Source: Halichondria panicea
Taxonomy: Eukaryota > Porifera > Demospongiae > Suberitida > Halichondriidae
DNA: 64,000 bases
Direction: 5' to 3'
Assembly (NCBI RefSeq): GCF_963675165.1
Contig: NC_087388.1
Location: 4,035,047-4,099,046 of the forward strand
Position 1 is the first letter of the stretch; each line of letters begins with the position of its first letter. The position numbers were made by a program, and so were the translations under genes. The notes under the pieces were generated by a model. That model ran no database searches, was not told where the DNA came from, and was given only the letters and a program-made list of their open reading frames with translations. Of the stretch, positions 45,041 through 56,700 are shown in pieces.

Positions 45041-47499
45041 ATGGCAGCCAGCAAGGCAGTAACCCCTATCAAAGGAGAATTCTTGAGGGGTACATCCAGC
45101 TTTCGAAACTGGATCACTAAGGATGGCAGCAGTGGATTCAAAGCCGAGAGTGGTCGATACCACCTCTATGTAGCCAATAACTGCCCATGGGCCCACCGCA
45201 CCAAAGTGACCAGACGATACAAAGGCCTGGAGAAAATCATCTCTATGGATACAGCTGATCGGTGGAGAGACGTTGAGAAAGGATGGAGGTTTGATCCATC
45301 TGTGCCTGGAACAACTGCAGACACAGTGAATGGATGCACCTACCTCAGGGATATCTATTTCCTGGCAGATCCTAACTACTCGGTATGAAAACATGGGTAT
45401 TAAGACATGTAGATCTATGTATAATCATAGTGCACCTTTCCGAAATAATTATATGCATTGGAAGTTATCTTTAGTAGTGCATTTAAAAGTGTAACTGTGG
45501 CGGACGTGCAGTGTTGGTGTACGTCTGTCACAAGGTTTCTGCCAAAACCGATACTTTTTACAAACACTGTTTTTCTTGCTGTATATATAGGGTCATTTTT
45601 CTGTGCCTGTTCTGTGGGATAAGGAGAAGAAGACAATTGTGAACAATGAGAGCTCTGAAATTATCCGCATGCTTAACTCTGAGTTCAATGAATTCTGTGA
45701 GACTGATGGGCAACGCTCATTGGACTTGTACCCCGAACACCTCAGGAAAGATATTGATGATCTCAATGAGTGGATATATCCGTACGTGAGCTAACAAGAT
45801 TCATTTTGTAGGCAGCTTGTTCGGTTCTTTATCTGGCCTATAACGCTAAAATGCATTTGTTCACTACTGTGTCACCATTGTATTTGACCATAGATATAGA
45901 GTAGAGAGGGATTGGAAACGGAAGTGATTCACGTGATGTTTTACAATGAAGTGTACATAGTGGCTCTGGGACCACCCGTGTATCTCTTCATAACTCCCGC
46001 AAAAGCCCGGGAAGTTTATTGTGTCCAATGCATACATCTCAGAGCTACCCCCATTGCTGAATCACATGCCCCCTGATAGTAGGTATCAATTGGAAATGAA
46101 GAAATATAATTTCGATTGTCGTGATGTAGCTAGAGGTACACAGAGCGCTTTTTCATGCTTGTGTTAATCCTATAGTACCTTTGATATAGCTAAGGCTGTG
46201 TAACTAAATACTGTCCTGTGTCCCAAATGGCCTCAAGTATTAGAGAAAGTTGATGTTTAGCAGCAGAACTGCTCGTGGACTCCTTACAGAGAGCAAAACA
46301 ATTCTCATGAATTATTCATGTTTAGCCCTCGTGTTAAAAAGTAAGCCTCGATTAAAACCGCGGAGATACACGGATGGTACTTCGAGGGTACTTCCATTTC
46401 CAATCCCTCTCTACTCTATCTATGATTTGACTAAGTGTGTAATCACATCACTATGACATTCTACAATGTATATTTATACTCCCTTATCATATCCATGGAC
46501 GTCTGCAGTCAGATCAACAATGGAGTATACCGTGCTGGTTTTGCCGGGACCCAGGCTGCCTATGATGTGGCTGTGAGGGAGGTGTTTGAGGGTCTGGATC
46601 GTGTTGAGGGCATTCTCTCTACACACCGCTATCTCACTGGAAACACTCTCACTGAGGCCGATGTTAGACTCTTCACTACCCTTGTTAGATTCGATTTCGC
46701 CTATCACACAAAGTTTAAGGTATACTAATAAAGACACTATAGTAAATCTTAAGCAGTACCCACTACATAGATTGAAAGATCGAAGCAATAGTTTATGTAT
46801 ACAGTACTGTATAATGGTGGGTGTTTTAATTCGACGATTTGGCGGATTTTTCCGAAGATTGCCATATTTAAAACTAAGTTTTCCAGTGGACACAACTTAA
46901 CTGTAGTAGCCGATACGCCAAATTAAAAACTGCCAAGTTGGTTCAAATACCTCATTCACCAAATAATTTATAATACTTCCAGTTATACCGGTATACTTGT
47001 TAGGTTAATTGCTTCTTCCTAGCACATGTCACTTTGTGTTGGTAAAAAAACACAGCATGCAGTAATTAACAATTAATTCTAGAGCTACGTACATAGGTGC
47101 TATGACTATAATTATATTATATGTCTTGACTGCACAGTGCAACAAGAAGAGAATTATTGACTATCCCAGCATGTGGGGGTATCTTCGTGACTTGTTCCAG
47201 ACAACCGGATTTGGTGATACTACTAACTTTGAGCATTTCACCCAAGGATACTACGTAAGTTAATTAGGTGACGTTATACTTACAGGTGTATACTGTAAGG
47301 GCTTAGCATGACAATGCTACTGCATACCTGTACCAGTATCACAAAGCAAGTCATTATTATTAATATAAGTATTGGTTACCCTTGGGTTCATAATTATCAA
47401 GTTGTTCTCTTTGTGCAGCGAAATCGTGATGGAGAAACTATTGTTCCAATTGGTCCAGATATTGACTTCTATCAACCTCATGGCAGACAGTCAATCTAA
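45041..47499 (+). CDS. Xi-class glutathione transferase (glutathionyl-hydroquinone reductase), divergent paralogue
   Basis: Five exons: 45041-45382, 45591-45781, 46509-46719, 47138-47254, 47419-47499. Exons 2, 3 and 4 are the same lengths (191, 211, 117 nt) and phases as in the minus-strand neighbour. Key motifs: FRNWITKDGSSGF, NCPWAHRTKV with the catalytic Cys, [63 protein letters not shown]. The start ATG begins MAASKAVTPIKGEF, and no targeting leader is evident, so it is probably cytosolic. Exons 1, 4 and 5 differ considerably from the neighbour while exons 2 and most of 3 are almost identical in DNA. Intron 2 holds a complete 536-bp transposon. The gene converges on the giant SecA-like gene, 250 bp away. 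Confidence 0.9.
45889..46424. mobile_element. 536-bp TIR element with ATTTGAC duplication
   Basis: Ends CATAGATATAGAGTAGAGAG and CTCTCTACTCTATCTATG extend as a ~35-bp inverted repeat (GGGATTGGAAACGGAAGT inward). It is flanked by ATTTGAC on both sides (45882-45888, 46425-46431), a 7-bp target duplication. Partial relatives are at 4690 and 10715. It lies in intron 2 of the plus-strand GST and has no transposase. Confidence 0.8.
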
Positions 47500-47751
47500 A
47501 GGACACAATCGCAGAATAACGAACTGATTGCAATTGTCAGAGAGACTGCTTAATATTATAGTTATCATATGAGTCGTTACCATACAGATACATTATAATT
47601 GTATCAGGAAGTCAAAACACAGTTTTGTCACAAAAACGAGTGCATCGATCACGATGCTGTCATAATAAATTATACAAGTTTCTAATGTACATTTAGCTGT
47701 TCACGAATTACACAATATCGCAACTAAAATTTAAACAAAATAATAATGAAA

Positions 47752-50700
47752 TCAAGTGTTACTATGTGTTATATACCATGCAGAAGATGGGTGTGCTCTG
47801 GTGTGCGGTCTCGAGCCTGAAGGGGGAATTTGTTTAGCTTTCTTAATCCCTGTTGAGCCTACATCCTCATTCATTCTGATATTTTCTAGAATTTTTCTTT
47901 TTCCATCTCGTACCTGGTAGTACGTGGCCGTGTACGAGGTAATGCGATCAATACCAGATCTATTACTTAATGTGGCCTTAAAAGTGACATCAAACTTACC
48001 CTGTATACCTCCCTTACATATGCCTTTTCTGTTTCTTTCCTGATGCCACTCCTTTTTGTTGTATTCGGAGGTAGAGGGAATAGCATTCCCATAATAACAT
48101 GGATCACAACATTTAGGGGAGAAAAACCTGCCCCCTGCATTGACACCAGCATTTGCAGGTGCTACATGGAATGTCTCCAACTTCTTTTCGCTCCGCATAC
48201 CATATATTGGGCCGGTTCTAGCTCGTTCATTTGTAAATTCCATCCCTGTAATTGTACCCCTAAATAACACGACTCGTCCAGCCTCATTATAGACTGTCTC
48301 ATTCTTCACCTGTATTCCATTGCGTTGTTTATATTGTCTATAGAGTATATTGTCTTCCTGATATTCGTCGTAAGTTTCTGGTAACATATCATGAGCCTTT
48401 TTTCTGGATCTTTTCTTAACACCTTGACCAGCAGAATTGCCAGGATTTTCCCCCCCAGGATTTCCCCCCAGTAGGCGAACACGTTGATCAGCAGAATTGC
48501 CAGGATTTCCCCCAGTACGATGGCTCTGGTGAGGCGCTGCCTGTTGGCCATTTTCATTGCTACCAATAGAACCATGTGAACTTGTCACTGGTTGAGCTGG
48601 GGCTTGCATCATGACAGTTTGGTGGTTTGAGGGGTCACAAATACTTTCTTTAAATGTATCTCTTTGTTTTTGATGGTCTTTGAGGATTTCATCTTCTTCT
48701 GCAGGAAGAGGCTGTTGTTGGGAAAGTGTAGCTGGTACAGTCACATCTGCTAGCTCCGGGCGAATATTGTTTTGACTAAGGTTTTTCACAACTTGAGATG
48801 GAGACTTACCAAATGTCTTTTTTACACACTTTGAGACAGCCTTCTTTGAAGCCTTTCCAACTGTTTTGACACCTTTTTTGACAACTTTTTCGACACCTTT
48901 ATTCAGTGTAGATTGCAATTTCTTTTCTATTGGCTCTATATAGGCTCGTTCAATATCAGCTAATTCACTTTCAATTAAACTTTCTCTGGCAGGCAATACG
49001 TTCCGATCAGTGGTGTTTAAAGGCTCCGGACAATCTTGCAATACAGTAGGCGTATTATTTCTACCAACCAGGTGATTGGGCCTTCCACTGCCACTCCGAG
49101 AGCCTTTCTGTCTTTCACTGTTAGAGTGCCTTCTTTGGCCAGAGTGCTCAGCAGTGTCTTGGGTTTTATTGGATTTGCAATCTAGTACTTTAACCACAGC
49201 TGACACTAGGTGACCCACTTTCACAACTTTTTTCACTGCGGAGTATATTATTTTTGCTATTCGAACAGCTTTTGCAGCATTTCCGGCCACTTTGGCCCAT
49301 TTGGAGTTAGATCTGCTTAAGTTAGCAGCTAGTGTATCAAAGCTGTTACTCAAGCAAGTGCTTATTTCGGATACAATCCGATCAACATGATCTGGTAAAA
49401 GTTGTTGTAGAGCTTTTACTAAATGCTTTTGGATATCTTGACACTTTTCATGGAAAGCATCATCAGTATCGGCTACATCGTACAATCTGGTTACCCGTTT
49501 GTGTAATTCATCTCTCATCTTTGATAATATGTTCTTCTGAATGAATTCCACAACACCAGCAACTATTTGCTGTTGTGCTTCAGCCAAAACTATGTCTGAA
49601 ATTATTCCTGTCACAGCACTCACAGCAAACTGGCCAGCAGCTTTAGCCATGACTTTACCAAATGCTGCCAGTGTAGAAGGTGAGCCAAGTTTAGCAGCTG
49701 TACTGCCACCAGATGCCAAAAAACCAATGCCAGCAGTTGCTACAGTGATGGCAATGCTAATAGCTTTCTGTATTGCCCAGTCTTTCCAACTAAATGTCCC
49801 AGTTAGGCCTGCCATAGTAGCGTACATCATGTCATTTATTCCTTCGGCAATCAGTCCAGCCCCTATTGAAGCACCTACTCCGGCTGTGAATACGACTAGA
49901 GCTGCCCCAGCTATGACTTGAGCAAGACCAATCATGGCGCATGCAAAAGCGTTCCAATCCCAGCACCATCCTTTGTCAGCTTGTTCCACTGTTAAAAAGT
50001 TATCCATATGCCATGTGGTGAAGAACTCTAGTGCTTGAGGAATTTCATCAGGGCGAGGATCAAGTTCACTGAAATCAACAAAACTAACTTTCATGTCTCG
50101 TTCAAATTTACAGACTTCACCTTGTAAGCCTTGCAGGACGTTTAGGATGAAACTAGTCTGTGCCTCGGTGTATTCTTTACCTAATGCTTTCTCTGCCAGT
50201 GACCTCAATTCTTCATCCTTGATGCCATATTTGGTTGTAACAGCCAGTTGGCCAGACTTTAAGATTCCATATTCCTGAAGAAACACATGAATTTTTTTCG
50301 CTTCCAGTGATTTCTTCCCATAAGGTAGCATGTGTTCGTAGAGATAACGACTTTCATTCTCACAGCAGTGCTTTAACACTTCTGCCAAGAATGCACGTAA
50401 CTTAAGGTGACCACCATCCCTGGAGATTTCAATATCTTTATAGACACCCAGTTCTAGAGTAAGTATACACTCGCAAGCTGTTTCAATGAGTAAACCTCTC
50501 CTAGTTTCAACAACAAGGCAGTTATCCTTCAAGTGTGAAATTAGATTTATGTATTCCTGTTTCTGCAGGGTGGGATCATGAGATGGTAGTACGATTTGAC
50601 AATCAGTTTCCTGAGATTTGAACTGATTTACAAACTTTTTCCAGTTCTCGTTGTGTTCATCACTAGTCAGTTTTGCCTCTACTTGTTTAACTTCGATAAC

Positions 50701-53700
50701 TACAACCTCTTCAGTCTGCCCCATTAGCGGGCTAAGAACACTCCAAAGATCTTCACTGCTGAAAATAAACTTTGAGATATCACTTTCGATGATACTGGTA
50801 CTTGTGGGGACAAGACTCATTAAATGGTCTGCAATGTGAGGATCAACCTCTTTGTTAAGAAGATGCTTTAGTTTATCCCCTTTTTTCCAGCACTTCCTTA
50901 CTTTATGGTGGTATATAAATCCGTGTGCAACCAACTTGCCATAGATTTCCCCTGACTGCTTTTCAGTTATATTCTCACTAGTTAAAGTAGATTCTTTAAC
51001 AAATGAAGACTCATCAACAGTGCCTCCCAACAGTGTCTCAATGATGTTTAAGTGCAATCCAATAACTTTGATCTTTTCTTCTGTTTGCTGTAAATAACGG
51101 TTTTCACTGCAGTCAACATGTTGGCTAACATCAAGAAGATCGGATAACAAGCGACCGATTTCTCCATTAGACATCCAACTTCTACGCAACTCATTCAGAT
51201 GAGATCGTGCAATTTTCAAAAAGTGGCAAACCCTTTTTTTATTTTCAACTGTTGCTTTATGGTTAAGTTTAACGAAGCAATAGCAAGCTGCCATTGCAGG
51301 AAGTCCTGTTATATCACCTTTAAGTATCGCTCTTTCAAAACAGGTTTGAGCAGCTGAGTACATTTCCTTTTTATTGTTCTTGAAAGATCTCTTTTCAGGC
51401 TTTTGGATCTCTTTGAGAAAAGCTTGGCCTAGTTGGATGTAGTCTTCTGGTATTGTGAAAAATGGTGAGTCAGAAGCTGTTGAAGGAACTGACAGCTCTT
51501 CATAACGAAACTCTTTGTTAAAGAGATCTTGAACTTGCTGTCTTTTGTCTTGGGTATCTGCAGCTTGAATTTGTGTGCGCATTGAGTCTAACCAATAAGC
51601 CCAGCGATCAGTTACGATTGTAATACAAGCTCTTTTGCACTCTTCAAGCTTCATAATCGCAATATTAAACAATTTAGCACTGCTAACGTTTACAGCTGAA
51701 GCAAATGCTTTTCTATATTCCTGGAATAGTAAGTACATTTTCTCTTCGAGATCAAGTTTGGGCAAGCCTTCACTTAACAGTACACCAAGTCGATCAGTCT
51801 CTGCTTGGTCTCTTTTGATCTTCTCCATTTCTACTATTACTTCAGTTGCAGTTTCAAGAGAGCCAAAAGTTTCAATTTCATCTTGATACTCTCTGTAATC
51901 AATTGGAACAACTAAACAGCCACTTCCAGCTTGTCCGGCACGAGCAGCTCTCCCAAATGCTTGCTCTTCTATTCTTGTATTCTCGGGCAGGAAACTTAGT
52001 ATCACATGCAAACCTTTAGGAACTTGTTCTTCTTTGATAATGATGTCTGTTCCACGTCCTCCCTTATTAGTGGCCAATACAACTTGTCCAGGTTGAGCAC
52101 CACCTTGTTTGAATACATTTTCAATATCATCGCCATCGCGGGCATAATCGATGATATGCTCTTCAGCAACTACAGCATGAGTTAGTAGGTAGTTTTTCAA
52201 CAGCTGTAGCTGACGAATGTTCTCACAAATGACCAATATAGGTTGGCTTGCAGTCTTAGAAGATATCTCGGTTTGTATTTGTTTAAACCACTCTTCCTCA
52301 TTTGAGGCACAATGAGACTTGGCTTGTGAGTATCTCTTGACTCGGTTAGTTGGAAGCTCCACTGTTCTGATTGTGTAAACAGTTTCAAGCAACCTACGTG
52401 ATGAAACAGAACCAAGGGTGCCGGTCAGACCATAGAGTTGCTCGTTATATTTTTTGAAGAACCTCTTGTTTGAGATGAAAACAGCTTTTAGACTCTCAGT
52501 TGAAAGAGGGAGCCGATACTTGAGCTCAAGAAACTGTGACAAACCGTTACTCCATTTCATATTGTACTGCTCAGTGCCTGTTTGTTTATCGATGGGGAAA
52601 ATGTGCCTGCTATCAGATTGCTCTTCTCGTTTGTGATCGAGGATAAATTGATCGTTTGCGTCCATAAGCCGGGCTTGGTATGCACTTCGAACCCACGCTT
52701 TCATTTTGTGCCGACAGAATCCCTTCAAGTACTCGGGGACAGAGATTGTTTCGTTCTCAATCAAAGCAATTAAATGATCTGCTAGCTCATTCAAGATTGT
52801 TTCAAAGGAAGTATCTCTGTTCTCACTTTGTGGGTTAAGGTTTAGAATCGAACACCAAATTGTTACGAAGAGAGATTCTAAGTGTTTCAAAGCTGGGCTC
52901 TCGTGAGACAGATACAGCATGTGCCGACCTTTATCAAGGAACATGCTATCAACTTCATCTACGAGCAGACAATTTCTTTCGGAATTCAAATAGCGAGCAC
53001 TGAAGTTCGTACCACCTGGATTGTTTTCTTCAGTTAGAACATCCCTTTGGAATGAACCAACCTCACCATACACTATGTGTGAATTGTAAGCCTGTTGATT
53101 GGTGTCATCATCCTCTCCACAGTTAACAGCTGCCACAAGTCCAAGAATATCGAAGAATTTCTCGCACTTATCTCTTCCATCTTTAGCCAGATCTCTATTG
53201 CTCGACACAACATCAACCTTACAACCAAGCAAGGCTTTAGCAGCTGCAAGCATTCCAACAATCAGTGTCTTCCCTTCCCCTGTCTTAACCTGTTGAAGGA
53301 GGCCTTTGTTGCTTGTTTGCAAAAAGAGCAAAAGAGACACAATTTGTGTGTTGTAGGGTACTTGTATTGAAGTTGTCGATGTAGCTAACATCCAAGCTAG
53401 TACTATGTGTACAACAAACTGCACGCGGTGTTTCTTAAGCCATTCATCTTTCTCATCAACAGAAATACATTTCTGAAGCGTTTTAAAAAAATCTCTCAGT
53501 TGTTGCTTACTAGGCAAGGGTTGCTTAGAACAATGTTCAATACAGTCAATGGTTTCCACTGCTTCTCCTTTGAATTGCTCTAGCTCACGAGGGCTGATGG
53601 CAAAATCACCACTTTTCATTTGATATTCAATGAGGTCGATTATCTCACTAACTCTATGTGGCTTACTACTTCGCTTGTTACTTTCTATTTCCCTCAGCGC

Positions 53701-56700
53701 AGGTAACCAATCAAGATAGTCACAATCTACGATGATAGAGCTAATCTCCTGCAGAGTAACTCTCTTGTAATACAAATCTTCAAATAAAGTCATCAAAAAC
53801 CCGTTATCTTTAGCACCACTGCTGATATACTTGCTTCTCATAGTGTACAAGAGAGACATAAGTTCTAAGTGAGGTATACCAGCTTCAAGCCGAACTCGAT
53901 TCATCAAGTACATTGTTTTTTGTTTATCAGCTTTTGTGATGTCAGCCCAGTGATCAATATATTGCTTGAAATGTATCACCGCTAGTTCTTTCTCCCAAAG
54001 TGGCATTGAAGTATTACATAACGAAGTGGAGACTTCCGAACACACTTCAACAAAAGGTAGCCATTCTATAATAGTGATAAGCTGAGCAAGGGTAAGTATA
54101 CCAACTGTCGAGTTTGGATCAGCTTTATGATACTGATCATTTGTGAAGACATTGTATAGAATTTGCAAAAGCTTGGTATCAATACACATCAACTTGTCGT
54201 GAAGGTAAATGCAGTTTGACTTAAAATGATCAGTGCAGACTCGTACAAAGTTGAATGCAAGCAAGTTTGAGAGCCATTGGCCGCTGGGAACTTGCCGTAG
54301 AATAGAGACTACTGGCAATAGATCTGGAGTAACTTTAATAACTTGGATGATGGTAAGCAAGTTTGACAGTAGATCAGTACAATCACTTTGATTTGTCAAT
54401 GGCAAATTTTCTAAGAGCTCAGCTTGCAACAATTTTGTGAGCACAGCACCTATTAAAAGCAAATCATGGATGGTCTCCCAGGCATATTGTTGGAACGCTG
54501 TTTCTGATTTGCTTACTAAGCATGAGCAAAAGGCATGCAGGACTAACTCTCTCCGTGAGTCGTGTCTGAAGAATTTGTCAGAGAGAATTACTTGAAAGAA
54601 TTCAATAATTTCGTGCAGCCTTTTACTAACCCATGAGAGTAGGATTATTGAGACGTGTGAGTAAAACTCAGGAGAATACAGTATATTCTCCAGACATGAT
54701 TCGTTTGAAAGACTGCAATTGACAACACATTCAATTTTCAAAAATTCTTCATGTAGATCTTCTATTGAACGAATCATGCTCATTAGTGTATAAAGATTTT
54801 GTTCATCTTCTTCCATATCTTTTATCACTTCCAGGAACACTTCAATTCTGTGGTATTTAGTGAAGTTTGGGATTCTATTTAACAATTGTTCTGTTTCAGA
54901 GCTAAGTGGTTTGTTTAAGTTTGGACTTTTCTCGATAATGATTTTTAATCCTTCCGATATATTGCTATACATTTGAAACCGAGGGTGAGCACTCTCAAAC
55001 GTTAAGTAATTGTTGACATTTTCAGACTCACGAAGGTATGCAAATGCTGAACAAAGGCACTTTGCAGTGTGAACTGAGAAATTATCCACCTTCAAAACAT
55101 TCTCCCAAAGTTGCAAGTAAGTGTCATCTATGTTCACATGACCCTTGTGTTTCCTCTTTCTACCCTCAATCAGCAGAAACTGTAAGTACGATTCCATTCC
55201 CAACAAATAGACATCTTCAACAACTATGCTTTCACAGGCTGGCAACAAAATCTCCTCTAATAGTTGTTTCATCATCTGAAAACATTGCAGGTCACAAGGA
55301 AGTGAGTTAACACACTCTTTAACAAACTGTTGACGAATCAATCTCACTAGCTTTGGCACATCTTTGTCATAAAGGACAGTGGGAGAATCTTGTATGGCAG
55401 CTTTGAGTGCTGTGTTAAGCTGAGAAGTTGGCAATGACGCTTGATATAGCTGATCATACTTATTCAGTAGGTTAGAAACCAATAGAAGATTTTTAATAGG
55501 ATTCTCGTTTGTATTGGTTACCAGTGGTAGCGAGTAGGTAAACTCAGTATCCACTATAGATTCACATTTTTCAATATTGTACACAATAGCTGGCTTTGAG
55601 GGGTGCTTGATAACGCAAGCAGCAACAGAAGATTGTATCTGTGAGATATCATCTTCAGTAAGTTCAAGAACTTCAAGTGTTTTCACTATTTCTAGAGCTT
55701 TGTCCCTACATAAACATTGAATTATAACGACTTTGTCCTTTAAGTGTTCATCCATTAATTTATTTTTGACATCTTCTATACAAATCTGTTCACACAAGCA
55801 TGTTCGTAAATCGATACATTCAATGCATACATTCGCGCTATGTTCATCTACTAGAACTTGGCCACAAAAGTCAACTTTAAAGTGGGTGTGAAACTCGTTT
55901 TCATATCCAAGTCTTCCAAGAAGACAAGCAGCTTCTTCCTGGTTCAAAATTATTTGCTCTCCTTCTTTCTCAAGTAATTCTGTCATATTTCTTCTGAGAG
56001 CATTTGCAATGGTGTCATCAGACACCTCTCTGTATTGTAACGAATGTGGCTGATTGATTGACAATGTACAGGACTCCCACTGACCACTGCTTGGGTAGAG
56101 AACTAACGTGTGGCAATCGATATTATCCTCCTCATTAGGTTCCTGTGTTTGGAAAACAACCTTGTGTTGTGGTGGAAGTCTCTCGAGTACAACATGAACT
56201 TTTCGTTCTGTTTGAATACTTAAATCAGGGTAGATCCACTTTACTAAAGTACTCAGGCAAGAAGACGGCTCAAATCGATCGCTAAGTGACAGCTTATGAA
56301 GTAGAAACTGCTTGCACATTTCTGTTCTCTCCAGATTGTACAACAAAGAAAAATATTCAAGGTTCGTTGAAGTACAAACCAATTCTTTGATGTCTAGTAA
56401 CTTTTGCATTAACTGTAACTGTGAAACACCTTGCTTGAGTGTACAGGACAATTCTACCAATACTTCACTGGTAGCGATTGCTCTACCTTTTTCGTCAGAG
56501 ATTGTTTGCAGTCGCTTTTGAATACACAACACCCAATACTTTAGAAGAGGTGATGGCTGTGAGAGGGGGTAGTGACCTAGTACCCTGAAAACGTTTCTGA
56601 AATTGTCTGCTCTTGTTCGGATGGAATCTGTTGTGCATGTGCTTCGCTCCTTTTTCAGCTGCACGCAGAAAAGCTCCAAGTTCAAAACAGACATTGAAAC

